In this document: positions 18,120 to 25,801 of the stretch, piece by piece
How the letters are laid out: each line of letters opens with the position of its first letter
Position numbering within the stretch: the stretch's first letter is position 1
Assembly (NCBI GenBank): GCA_965226785.1
Contig: CBDDEC010000004.1
Coordinates: 310,001 to 374,000, forward strand
Reading direction: 5' to 3'
Length of the DNA: 64,000 nt
Source of the DNA: CBDDEC01 sp965226785
GTDB taxonomy: Bacteria > Chloroflexota > Dehalococcoidia > UBA2979
Notes under the pieces: model-generated
Databases searched by the model: none
What the model saw: the letters and a program-made list of their open reading frames with translations, nothing else
Told to the model about the DNA's origin: nothing
Program-made: the position numbers and the translations under genes

Positions 18120-18221
18120 ATGGCGTCCAAAGACAAAGGCGGCAAGAACGTAAAAAAGGCTGCCGCCACCAGCCTCAAGGAGAAGCGCAAGGCGAAGAAG
18201 GCGAAAAAGGCGGCGCGCTAG
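18120..18221 (+). CDS. 33-residue lysine-rich protein
   Basis: A short gene with ATG at 18120, preceded by a strong GAGGAGGG at 18108-18115, and TAG at 18219-18221. The product begins MASKDKGGKNVKKAAATSLK and ends in a run of Lys, Ala and Arg; it is about one third Lys, strongly basic, with no Cys or aromatic residue. Similar tiny basic proteins are seen in other high-GC bacteria, so it is probably real despite its size; binding to nucleic acid is a guess from charge. It stands alone, convergent with the rhodanese gene 20 bp away. Confidence 0.65.
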   Translation: MASKDKGGKNVKKAAATSLKEKRKAKKAKKAAR

Positions 18222-18241
18222 CTAGCGCTCGCCCGCCACGC

Positions 18242-18949
18242 CTACCGGTTCGCGTTCTCCTGCAGGACTCGCTCCACGTCGCTGAGCAGCACCACGCCGA
18301 GGTAGCGTCCCGCCTCGCTCGGTTCGCGCGCGGTCAGGATGACCCGCTGGTGGCGGGTCTCGCGCAGGCCCTCGACGAGATCGTGCAGGAACGTGTCCGG
18401 CTTCTCCGTCCCCGGCGCCGTACGCATCACCTCGCCGATCTCGGTAGCGGGATCGACGTCCGCCGGCATGCCGTCGACCCGTCCGAGGAGTACACCTCGC
18501 TCGTCGACGACGAGACAGAGGTCAAGCGGTGCATCCGTCATCTCAGGAGCCACGTCGCGGATGCGCCGGTCGGGTGGGACGGTGAGCACGTCTGTGCGCG
18601 CGATGTCGATCGCACGCCGACGGCCGGCGGTCCGGCCCTCGGTCGGCAGCCCGTGGATCGCCCAGTCGGCCTTGCCCGGGGCGTAGTCGTAGACGCTGGC
18701 GAATCCGAGGCTTTCGAGCCGCGCCGCGGCTCGGGGGCTGGCGTCTCACTCCAGGTCGTAGCAGTAGACGATGATCGGCTGCTCGCGGTCGAGGTGTGCT
18801 GTGGTGTTGGCCGCAATCTCGGCCAGCGGCACGTTGACCGCGCCGGGTAGATGCTCCTCGGCGAACTCCTCGCGCGCGAGTGCCTCGAGGAGCTGCGCCC
18901 CATCAGCGAGCATTTGCTGGACCTGGTCACGGTCGATCACCGCCGGCAT
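18242..18949 (-). CDS. Rhodanese-CBS protein with in-frame UGA at the second active-site Cys; candidate selenoprotein
   Basis: From ATG 18949 (MPAVIDRDQVQQML) to TAG 18242 the frame is continuous for 235 codons except TGA at 18748-18746, codon 68. The rhodanese domain includes EHLPGAVNVPL and VYCYDLE-UGA-DASPRAAARLESLGF. Homologues I recall read C-Y-D-Y-Q-C-D-L-S-P-R-A-A, placing Cys exactly at the UGA, so a C-x4-U loop would result. Residues after about 110 form two CBS-like repeats (DVLTVPPDRRIRDV, PLDLCLVVDERGVLLG). An 8-bp hairpin follows the UGA at a spacing that fits bacterial SECIS rules. The alternatives are a TGC-to-TGA mutation or a base-call error. Termination at UGA would give a 67-residue rhodanese fragment. 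Neighbours are redox genes. Confidence 0.6.
18715..18733 (-). promoter_or_regulatory. Hairpin downstream of the in-frame UGA, candidate bacterial SECIS element
   Basis: On the coding strand, CGAGCCGC pairs perfectly with GCGGCTCG around a GGC loop. The stem starts 12 nt after the UGA, so the loop is 20 nt away and its first base is G. Published bacterial SECIS searches require roughly 16-37 nt between UGA and loop, a small loop and a G in its first two bases; all are met. The sequence also encodes part of PRAAARLE, and GC-rich coding DNA makes such palindromes by chance. Confidence 0.45.
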
Positions 18950-18978
18950 GCTCGCTCCCTCCCCGCGTCGCCCGGCTG

Positions 18979-20637
18979 CTAGACGCCGAGCTCCTGCAGT
19001 CGTTCCTGCACGAAGTTGACGGCCATCGCACCCTCATTCACAGCCGTGACCACACGCTTCGTGTTGCCATGGCGGACATCGCCGCCGACGTATACGCCGG
19101 GCAGGCTCGTCTCGAGCAAGTACGGCTCACGGGCGAGCGGCCAGGCGTGCTCCGCGCCCTGCAGGTCGTGACCCGCGAGCACGAACCCACGCTCGTCCCG
19201 GGCGACGAGGTCGCCCAACCAGTCGGTGCCTGGCTTCGCGCCGACGAAGATGAAGAGCGCGTTCGCCGCCGCAGTCTCCTCCTGCCCCGTGTCCGAGTGC
19301 GCAAGCTCCAGGGACTCGAGGTTCCTCGTCCCGTTCGTCTGCTTGACCTCGGTGTTCAGCATGACGTGAATGTTCTCGCCCGCATCGATCCGCTCAACGA
19401 GGTAGTTCGCCATGCTTTTGCCCAGTGAGTCGCCGCGCACGAGGATCGTCACGGACTTGGCGAATTGCGCGAAGTAGAGCGCCGCCTGGCCTGCCGAGTT
19501 TGCACCGCCGGCGAGGAACACGTCCTCACCGCGGATCGACCGCCCCTCGATCATGGCTGCTCCGTAGTAGACCCCCGCGCCGGTGAGCTCGGCGACGCCG
19601 GGCTGTTCCAGGCGGCGGTACTCGACGCCCGTCGCGACCAGCACGGAGTAGCTCCGTAACTCAGCGCCGTCGGCGAGCCTCACGCCGCGGTAAGAATCTG
19701 CCGCCGTCAACTCGACAACCTCGGACGTCGACAGGAACTCGGCGCCCAGCCGAGTCGCCTGCGTCACGGCCCGTCGTGCCAGGTCGCCGCCTGAGAGCCC
19801 GACCGGAAATCCGAGGTAGTTCTCGATGCGGGCGCTCATGCTGGCCTGACCGCCGGGCGCTTCGCGCTCGATGATCAGTGTGCGGAGCCCGGCGGCCGCG
19901 CCGTAGACACCGGCTGAGAGCCCCGCGGGCCCGCCGCCGACGACGATCAGGTCGTAGAACGGCTGCTCCGCCTGCGTCCGCAGCCCGAGCTGCTCCGCGA
20001 TGTCGCGGTTGTTCGGAGCCTGGAGGGCAACGCCGTCGGGGAACACGACCAGCGGCAGCGTCGGGGTGGGGATCGCGACCTGTTCGAGGACGGCTGTCAC
20101 GTCCTCGTCGCTGTCGATGTCGAGCCAGCGGAACGGCACCTGGTTGCGCGCCAGAAAGTCCTTGACCGCGTGCGAATCCGGCGACCAGCGGTCGCAGATG
20201 ACGCGCACGCCTTCGAACGGTGGATGGAACGAGGCCTTCCAATCGTCGAGCAGATCGTCGAGCGTCGGGTAGAGGTGCTCCTCCGGTGGGTCCCAGGGCT
20301 TCATCAAGTAGTGGTCCAGGCGCACATCATTGATCGCCCTGATGGCGACATCGGTGTCGGCGTAAGCGGTCAGCAACGTGCGCTTCGCCTCGGGGTAGAC
20401 CGCGGCCACCCGGTCGAGGAACTCGATGCCGGTCATGCCGGGCATGCGCTGGTCCGAGAGGAAGAGAGCGATCGCATCGCCTCGCTTGCGCAGCTCCTCG
20501 GCCAGACTCAGACCCTCAGCGCCGGAGTCAACGCCCATGATCCGGTAGTCGTCGCCGTAGTGGACGCGCAGGTCCTGCTGGATGGAGCTGAGCACGGACT
20601 GATCGTCGTCGATGCTCAGCAGCACCGGCTTGTTCAT
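18979..20637 (-). CDS. Response regulator fused to thioredoxin-reductase-like flavoprotein
   Basis: 552 residues in three parts. A CheY-like receiver (1-130) has acidic DDD at 10-12, phosphoacceptor Asp62 in LSDQRMPG and Lys113 in MKPWD. A thioredoxin/glutaredoxin-like segment (about 140-215) follows. The C-terminal FAD/NAD part starts with GGGPAGLSAG near 234, and GGDVRHGNTKRV binds FAD near the end. The redox CxxC of true thioredoxin reductases is replaced by YYGAAMIEG, so disulfide transfer to thioredoxin by the usual route is unlikely. Start codon overlaps the stop of the kinase gene, and the rhodanese gene follows 29 bp later. Likely a partner of that kinase, linking a signal to redox output. 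Confidence 0.9.
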   Translation of the reverse strand: MNKPVLLSIDDDQSVLSSIQQDLRVHYGDDYRIMGVDSGAEGLSLAEELRKRGDAIALFLSDQRMPGMTGIEFLDRVAAVYPEAKRTLLTAYADTDVAIRAINDVRLDHYLMKPWDPPEEHLYPTLDDLLDDWKASFHPPFEGVRVICDRWSPDSHAVKDFLARNQVPFRWLDIDSDEDVTAVLEQVAIPTPTLPLVVFPDGVALQAPNNRDIAEQLGLRTQAEQPFYDLIVVGGGPAGLSAGVYGAAAGLRTLIIEREAPGGQASMSARIENYLGFPVGLSGGDLARRAVTQATRLGAEFLSTSEVVELTAADSYRGVRLADGAELRSYSVLVATGVEYRRLEQPGVAELTGAGVYYGAAMIEGRSIRGEDVFLAGGANSAGQAALYFAQFAKSVTILVRGDSLGKSMANYLVERIDAGENIHVMLNTEVKQTNGTRNLESLELAHSDTGQEETAAANALFIFVGAKPGTDWLGDLVARDERGFVLAGHDLQGAEHAWPLAREPYLLETSLPGVYVGGDVRHGNTKRVVTAVNEGAMAVNFVQERLQELGV

Positions 20638-22457
20638 CAGGCGCCCTCCTGCTGCGCTCCTAGCTCGGGTGGTCCAGCCAACGGTAGTCGCACCTGGAAG
20701 CGCGTGTCGCCGGGCTCGGAGTGGACCTCGATGCTGCCGCCGGAGCGGTCCGTCACGATGCGCCTGACCACGTCGAGGCCCAGCCCGGTCCCCTGGCCCA
20801 CGTCCTTCGTGGTGAAGAACGGGTCGAAGATGCGCGACTGGATGTCGACCGGGACGCCCGGCCCGTCGTCGCAGATCTCGACGAGCGCGTAGTCGCCATC
20901 GAGGGCGGTACGCATGGTGATCCGTCCCTCCGAGCCGACCGCGTCGATGGCGTTGTCGAGCAAGTTCGTCCAGACCTGGTTCAGCTCGCCAGCGAGGACA
21001 GAGAACTCTGGGATCTGCGGGCTGAAGTCACGGACGATCTCGACGTTGTCGCCCAGCTTGTGCTGCAGGATGCGCAGCGTGCTTTCGAGCCCTTGGTGGA
21101 TGTCGACCTCCTGCTGGAGCGCCTGGTCCATGTAGGAGTAGCTCTTCACCGCCCCGACGAGCTCCGACATGCTCGTCGTCGTCGTCGTCAGCGTGCCGAG
21201 GAGCTCGCCGGCAGTGAGCGACTCACTCAGCCAGGCCACCGCCGAGGGCACCGCGGACCCGGGCATCCCCGCCGTCACCTTGTCCAGGGTCGAGCCCTCG
21301 ATGCGCGCGGCGACGAGCGGAGGCGCGAGCTGCCATGCGTTTTCGACGCTGTGCGAGCTGAGCCAGCCCGCCAGCTCCTCCTCGCGGTCGGCCCGATCGA
21401 GGGCGCTCAGCGTCGCCGAGGCTGCCGCGTCGATCTCGACCGCGCGCGCGAGCGCGGCCCATTGCTCCGCCGTTAGCCCCTGCTCGCCCAGCTCAACGGC
21501 CGCAGTCGAGAGACGTTCGAGGGTATCGCGAAGCTGCGACGAGGCTCGTTGCGCTGCCGCGGCCGGGTTGTTCAGCTCGTGCGCCAGCCCGGCCGAGAGC
21601 TTGCCCAGCGCGGCCAGTTTCTCGCTCTGACGCAGCTCCTCCTCGGCCTGTTCCCGCTCGGTCGAGTCGAAGAACGCGACGACGCAGCCGGCCAGCTCCC
21701 CGTTCACTCGCAACGGCGAGGCCCAGTACTCCGCCGGGAAGCTGGTGCCGTCAGACCGCCAGACGATCTCGTCGCGGACGTTCGTGTCCCGATCCTCGCG
21801 GAACGCCTGGTAGATGCGGCAGTCCTCGACCGGATAGTGCCCGCCGGTCGGACGCGTGTGGTGGATCAGCTCGTGCGCGTTGCGACCGAGCAGCTCCGCG
21901 TCGCTCTTGTAGCCAAGCAGTGCGACGCAGGCAGGGTTCGCGAACGTGAACTCGCCGTTCATGTCGGTGCCATAGATGCCCTCGCCCGTGGCGTTGAGTA
22001 GAGCGCGCACCATCGCTTCCTGTTCGTGGATCTCCGCCTCGGCCGCCAGGCGTTCGCTGATGTCGACGAACGAGACGACGCTGCCGATCAGGTGGTCCTC
22101 GTGGCGCACCGGGTACGACCAGTACTCGACGGGACAGCTCGTGCCGTCCGCGCGCCACACGATCTCGTCGCCGACGTGCATGCCGCGTTCCTCGCGGTGC
22201 GCCTGGTAGATCTGACAGTCCTCGACCGGGTAGGGCGCGCCGTCGTGCCGGGTGTGGTGGATCAGCTGGTGCATGTTGTGCCCGAGCAGTTCAGCCTCGC
22301 TCTCATAGCCGAGCAGCTCGATGCAGGCCGGATTCGCGAACGTGCAGTCGCCATCCAGGTCGACGCCGTAGACGCCCTGGCCGGTGGCGTTGAGGAGCGA
22401 GCTGACCAGCTGCTCGCTGTGTTCGAGTTCGTGGGCTGGCTGCTGGCTCGATGTCAT
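20637..22457 (-). CDS. Tandem-PAS sensor histidine kinase (soluble)
   Basis: 606 residues without transmembrane segments. Two closely similar PAS domains, about 18-135 and 150-265, each contain LLNATG(Q/E)G(V/I)YG, FANPAC and YPVEDC(Q/R)IYQA with a Cys in the same place. The phosphoacceptor is His293 in AGLAHELNNP. The ATPase domain has NLLDNAID (N box), DDGPGVP (G1) and GQGTGLGLDVV (G2). The PAS repeat suggests gene-internal duplication and a cytoplasmic cue; the conserved Cys may sense redox state, which is inference. It overlaps the downstream response regulator by the ATGA-type junction at 20637. Confidence 0.93.
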   Translation of the reverse strand: MTSSQQPAHELEHSEQLVSSLLNATGQGVYGVDLDGDCTFANPACIELLGYESEAELLGHNMHQLIHHTRHDGAPYPVEDCQIYQAHREERGMHVGDEIVWRADGTSCPVEYWSYPVRHEDHLIGSVVSFVDISERLAAEAEIHEQEAMVRALLNATGEGIYGTDMNGEFTFANPACVALLGYKSDAELLGRNAHELIHHTRPTGGHYPVEDCRIYQAFREDRDTNVRDEIVWRSDGTSFPAEYWASPLRVNGELAGCVVAFFDSTEREQAEEELRQSEKLAALGKLSAGLAHELNNPAAAAQRASSQLRDTLERLSTAAVELGEQGLTAEQWAALARAVEIDAAASATLSALDRADREEELAGWLSSHSVENAWQLAPPLVAARIEGSTLDKVTAGMPGSAVPSAVAWLSESLTAGELLGTLTTTTTSMSELVGAVKSYSYMDQALQQEVDIHQGLESTLRILQHKLGDNVEIVRDFSPQIPEFSVLAGELNQVWTNLLDNAIDAVGSEGRITMRTALDGDYALVEICDDGPGVPVDIQSRIFDPFFTTKDVGQGTGLGLDVVRRIVTDRSGGSIEVHSEPGDTRFQVRLPLAGPPELGAQQEGA

Positions 22458-22528
22458 CGCCGTGCCTCGATTCCGACGACCCCACGCGCCATCATCGCGT
22501 CGGCGACCTCGACGAAGCCAGCGATCAC

Positions 22529-23179
22529 CTAGCTCCCGAGTTCCGCGACAGCCTCCTCGGTCGTCATCACCGCGCTCGCGATGAATCGGAAGTTCGTCAT
22601 CGCTGCCTCGTAGCCGTCGCCCAGCTCGGGGTGCTGAGCCGCGGCCGTCGCGTCGGCGACCACGGCCACCTCGAAGCCGTCCTCCGTCAGCTCGCGCAGG
22701 TGCGCCTCCGTGCAGAGGTTGGCCGACATGCCTGCGAGCAGGATGTTGGTCTTCCCACGCTTGCGAAGCTGCAACGCGAGGTCGTTCGACTCCGGCCCGT
22801 ACACCTTGTGCGGGCTCGCGATTACGGTCTTGCCGTCCTCGATCAGGGGCCTGTACTGCTCAAGCCAGTCGGCGCCGGAGCCCTCGAAGCCATCCGTCGT
22901 CAGGGAGCCCTTGCGCTCGAACATGCCGATCTCGTGCATCATCTGCTCGACCGTGCCGCCGAACTCCCAGCCCGAGTCGGTCGGGAAGTAGTAATGCGGT
23001 GAGATGAACACGTCGTAGCCGTTAGCCTTCGCCGCCGACATCAACTGTTCGATGTGTTCGACGGTCCCGTGCTCCTCGACGCTGGCGCCAACGAGCCCCC
23101 AGGTGACGCCTTCTGGGCTGAGAAAGTCGTTCTGCGGATCAGTGATCACTATCGCGGTGCTGCCGCTGCTGATATCCAT
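22529..23179 (-). CDS. Isochorismatase-like cysteine hydrolase
   Basis: 216 residues from ATG 23179 (MDISSGSTAIVITDPQNDF). The catalytic triad of the family is visible: Asp in VITDPQNDF (14), Lys in ASPHKVYG (about 128) and Cys in MSANLCTEAHL (about 157). Members hydrolyse amides or enol ethers such as nicotinamide, isochorismate or N-carbamoyl compounds; the substrate is not evident here. The start at 23179 is followed by a normal beta-strand; longer in-frame starts run through low-quality sequence. Same strand as the kinase and flavoprotein genes, 72 bp upstream of the kinase. Confidence 0.87.
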   Translation of the reverse strand: MDISSGSTAIVITDPQNDFLSPEGVTWGLVGASVEEHGTVEHIEQLMSAAKANGYDVFISPHYYFPTDSGWEFGGTVEQMMHEIGMFERKGSLTTDGFEGSGADWLEQYRPLIEDGKTVIASPHKVYGPESNDLALQLRKRGKTNILLAGMSANLCTEAHLRELTEDGFEVAVVADATAAAQHPELGDGYEAAMTNFRFIASAVMTTEEAVAELGS

Positions 23180-23294
23180 GGAACCCCCCGGAATACTCGC
23201 CCTGTGATTCGCGTGCACAAAGTAGACGAACCGCCCTGTGATCTGCGTTCCCGACCCAGTCCTCGGGGAGCCCGGCCCGAGCGGGCCGAGCGCA

Positions 23295-24449
23295 CTACGG
23301 CCAGAGCGCGAGCAGTTCGCGCTCCACGTCCTGCTTCTCGCGTCGGTAGGCCTCGCTCGGTGGATCCATCGCGACGCTCGGCGCAGGCAAGCCGTAGAAG
23401 TCACCGCCCGCGTGTGCCGCCAGCCCTCCGCCGACTTCGACGTAGCACTCGCCGTACCCGGAGAATTCCGTCGATCCGCCTTCGCCGGCCAGCTCTGCCG
23501 CGATTGCCGTCGCGACCGCGCGGCCCTGCGCGTCGGCGAACACGCCGGCCTTCGGCAAGTACATCCCGTTCGCGAGTCTGATCGCGGTGGCGTCGCCGAT
23601 GGCGAACACGCGGTCGAAACGGGTGGCGAGGGTCTGCGGGTCGACCGGCACCCAGCCCGAGGCATCGGCGAGCCCCGCCTCCTTCAACACCGGGGGCACA
23701 ACGTGCGGCGGCACCCCGACGAGGAGGTCGAACGTGGTGTCGTGCAGCTCGAACAGGATCCGACTGGCCACCGGATCGATCTTCATCGCGATCTGTTCCC
23801 AGTGGAGTTCGATGTCTCGCGCTTCGAGCATCTCGATCAGCGCCGCCCCGATGTGCTCACCGGCGACCAGCATCGGACGGTCCTCCGGTGTGTAGAGCGC
23901 CAGCTCGGCCTGATCGCGCACGCCGCGCTCGCGGAGCAGCGAGTCGATCATGAACGCGGCCTCGTACGGTGCGGCCGGACAGGAGTACGGCGTGCGGGCG
24001 ACCAGGATCACCAGCCGCCCCCCGGTGAAGTCCCGGAGGGCACGCTGGATGTCCTCGGCGCCGTCCCACTCGTAGAGGTTGTGCGCGGCCTCGGCGAAGC
24101 CGGGCACGGCATCGGCATCTCGCTTCGCGCCGAGGGCGACACAGAGGTAATCCCCCGCGAACGTACCGGCCGAGGTCTCGACGGTACGTGCGCTCGGGTC
24201 GATCGCCGTGACTTCCGTTTCCACCATCTCGATGCCGAGATCGGCGAGGTCGGCGAGCGTTCGCTCGCCCTCGCTGCGGTCGGCGCGCTCACCCGTCATC
24301 ACCCAGAGCTTCGACAGGCCGGCCGCGAAGCGCTGCTCTCGCTCGATCACCACGATGCGGTGGTCGTCCGGCGTCAGCCGCCGCAGCTGCGTCGCGAGGG
24401 TGAGCCCGCCAATCCCTCCGCCGAGCACCAGTGTTGTTGCGTTGGCCAA
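23295..24449 (-). CDS. FAD/NAD(P)-dependent oxidoreductase, sulfide:quinone-reductase-like
   Basis: 384 residues. The ADP-binding GGGIGGLTLATQL lies at 10-22, a second dinucleotide part GGRLVILVARTPYSCPAAPYE is near 150, and the FAD motif FDRVFAIGDATAI is near 298. The C-P-A-A-P-Y-E block is typical of sulfide:quinone oxidoreductase and flavocytochrome c-like proteins; only some of the SQR cysteines are evident. It probably transfers electrons from a sulfur compound to quinone, but NADH dehydrogenase activity is possible. A DsrE-like gene starts 10 bp upstream on the same strand, supporting a sulfur role. Confidence 0.85.
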   Translation of the reverse strand: MANATTLVLGGGIGGLTLATQLRRLTPDDHRIVVIEREQRFAAGLSKLWVMTGERADRSEGERTLADLADLGIEMVETEVTAIDPSARTVETSAGTFAGDYLCVALGAKRDADAVPGFAEAAHNLYEWDGAEDIQRALRDFTGGRLVILVARTPYSCPAAPYEAAFMIDSLLRERGVRDQAELALYTPEDRPMLVAGEHIGAALIEMLEARDIELHWEQIAMKIDPVASRILFELHDTTFDLLVGVPPHVVPPVLKEAGLADASGWVPVDPQTLATRFDRVFAIGDATAIRLANGMYLPKAGVFADAQGRAVATAIAAELAGEGGSTEFSGYGECYVEVGGGLAAHAGGDFYGLPAPSVAMDPPSEAYRREKQDVERELLALWP

Positions 24450-24458
24450 GCCAGGCTC

Positions 24459-24782
24459 CTATCCGAAGCTCACAACCCGATCCGCCTCTTCGGTCAGCCG
24501 CACGAGGTCGTCCATGGTGGACATCGGACAGAGGGCGCTCGCGTCCATCTCGCGCAGGCGCAGGCAGGTACCGCAGCTCAGCGCGACGCCGCCCAGCTCA
24601 TCGAACCGGACGAGCAACGACTGGACGTCGAAGCGCTCGCTTCCCATCTGCTCGATGTCGACGGCCTGCCCGAGTAGGAACGCGCTCACCTCGTGTCCCC
24701 GCGAAAGTGCGGCGGAACCGAATCGGAACGCGTTCCACACGGTCTCAGTCTCGTCCGTGTTGATCACCAGGGCGTAATTCAT
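24459..24782 (-). CDS. DsrE/DsrF-like sulfur-relay protein
   Basis: 107 residues, beginning MNYALVINTDETETVWNAFRF and containing the DsrE-type core SRGHEVSAFLLGQAV and a CGTC motif near residue 70 in GGVALSCGTCLRLRE. DsrE-fold proteins carry persulfide sulfur on Cys and pass it to acceptors such as TusE or sulfurtransferases. The two adjacent cysteines fit such chemistry. It opens a run of minus-strand genes that ends with a rhodanese protein, so a sulfur-transfer chain is a reasonable inference. The 150 bp upstream to the next gene probably hold the promoter. Confidence 0.85.
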   Translation of the reverse strand: MNYALVINTDETETVWNAFRFGSAALSRGHEVSAFLLGQAVDIEQMGSERFDVQSLLVRFDELGGVALSCGTCLRLREMDASALCPMSTMDDLVRLTEEADRVVSFG

Positions 24783-24931
24783 GAGCGTCTCCTCGGGCGG
24801 CGTCGCGGCACCGGCAGGCTTCGGCGCTTCAGGATAGCGCTGCCGAGGCGAGCGCAGACGGGGCCGGCAACGGCCAGGCCAGGAAGTGGATCGAGAACGC
24901 CGCGCCGAGGCCCGAGCTGCAGTGCAGAGCG

Positions 24932-25696
24932 CTAGTCGTCGCTCGGCTCGTACGGGTGCTGGCGGAAGAGATCCGACATGCGCTGCCCGATCAGCTGCAT
25001 CCGCAGGTCGTCATCGAGCCCCTGGAAGATCGAGCGGTTGATCGACTCCTTGATCACGCCGATGTAGCCGTGGCTGTTGCGACCCAGCTCCGCGAGACGC
25101 TCCGCCAGTTCGTTCACCTCGTCCTCGAGCGCCCCCGGCGCAGCGACCTTCGTGATCAGCCCCAGCTCGGCAGCTGCCTCCGCGCTGGTGAAGCCGTCGT
25201 CGAAGATCAGCCGCATCGCATGCTTGAGCCCGACGTAGCGGGGCAGGAACGCGGTCGCGCCGATCACCATGCGCAGCTGGCTGTCCGGGTCGGCGATCGC
25301 GAAGTCGGACGCCAACATCAGGTCGAAGCCTGATCCCATGCAGTAGCCATGGACCTCCGCGATCACCGCCTGCGGGATGCGCCGCAACAGCGTCTGCAGG
25401 CGGAAGTACGGATGCCGCTCGAGGTTGAATGGGGCGATGTGCGGCGCGTGGTATGGGTTCTGCCACGGGTAGTCCGGGATGCGGCCGCTGCCGCCCTCGC
25501 TCACGTCATCACCCGAGCAGAAGGAGCGACCGGCGCCGCGCAGCACCAGGACCTGCACTGAGGGGTCGCGACCGACCCGGTTGACGGCATCGACCATCGC
25601 GTCGCCGACCTCGGTGTTGATCGCGTTGTGCCGCTCCGGACGGTTGATGGTGAGCCGCGTGATCGGCCCCTCTTCGACGATCAGTTCTTCAGTCAT
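24932..25696 (-). CDS. Enoyl-CoA hydratase/isomerase family protein
   Basis: 254 residues with the crotonase fold: LTINRPERHNAINTEV at the start, the first oxyanion strand in GRSFCSGDDVSEG, and the second GYCMGSGFDLMLASDFAIA. Crotonases act on acyl-CoA thioesters, adding water, isomerising or cleaving bonds. The usual catalytic Glu pair is not obvious, so isomerase or hydrolase activity is possible. It is the downstream end of a minus-strand acyl-CoA cluster with CoA-transferases and SDR. Confidence 0.9.
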   Translation of the reverse strand: MTEELIVEEGPITRLTINRPERHNAINTEVGDAMVDAVNRVGRDPSVQVLVLRGAGRSFCSGDDVSEGGSGRIPDYPWQNPYHAPHIAPFNLERHPYFRLQTLLRRIPQAVIAEVHGYCMGSGFDLMLASDFAIADPDSQLRMVIGATAFLPRYVGLKHAMRLIFDDGFTSAEAAAELGLITKVAAPGALEDEVNELAERLAELGRNSHGYIGVIKESINRSIFQGLDDDLRMQLIGQRMSDLFRQHPYEPSDD

Positions 25697-25709
25697 GGGG
25701 ACCTCCTGC

Positions 25710-25738
25710 CCTGTGTGCCCTGTGACCTGTGTGCCCTG
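25710..25738. repeat. Short direct repeat in the leader of the enoyl-CoA hydratase gene
   Basis: Two copies of CCTGTGTGCCCTG at 25710-25722 and 25726-25738 lie just upstream of the gene's start, within a CTGTG-rich stretch. They may be simple low-complexity DNA or a paired binding site. Confidence 0.55.
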
Positions 25739-25801
25739 CCTGTGCGCCCGCGCGCCAGCGTCCGACCCGACGACATATTACATCCGTATGCAGCGGCGAG
25801 G

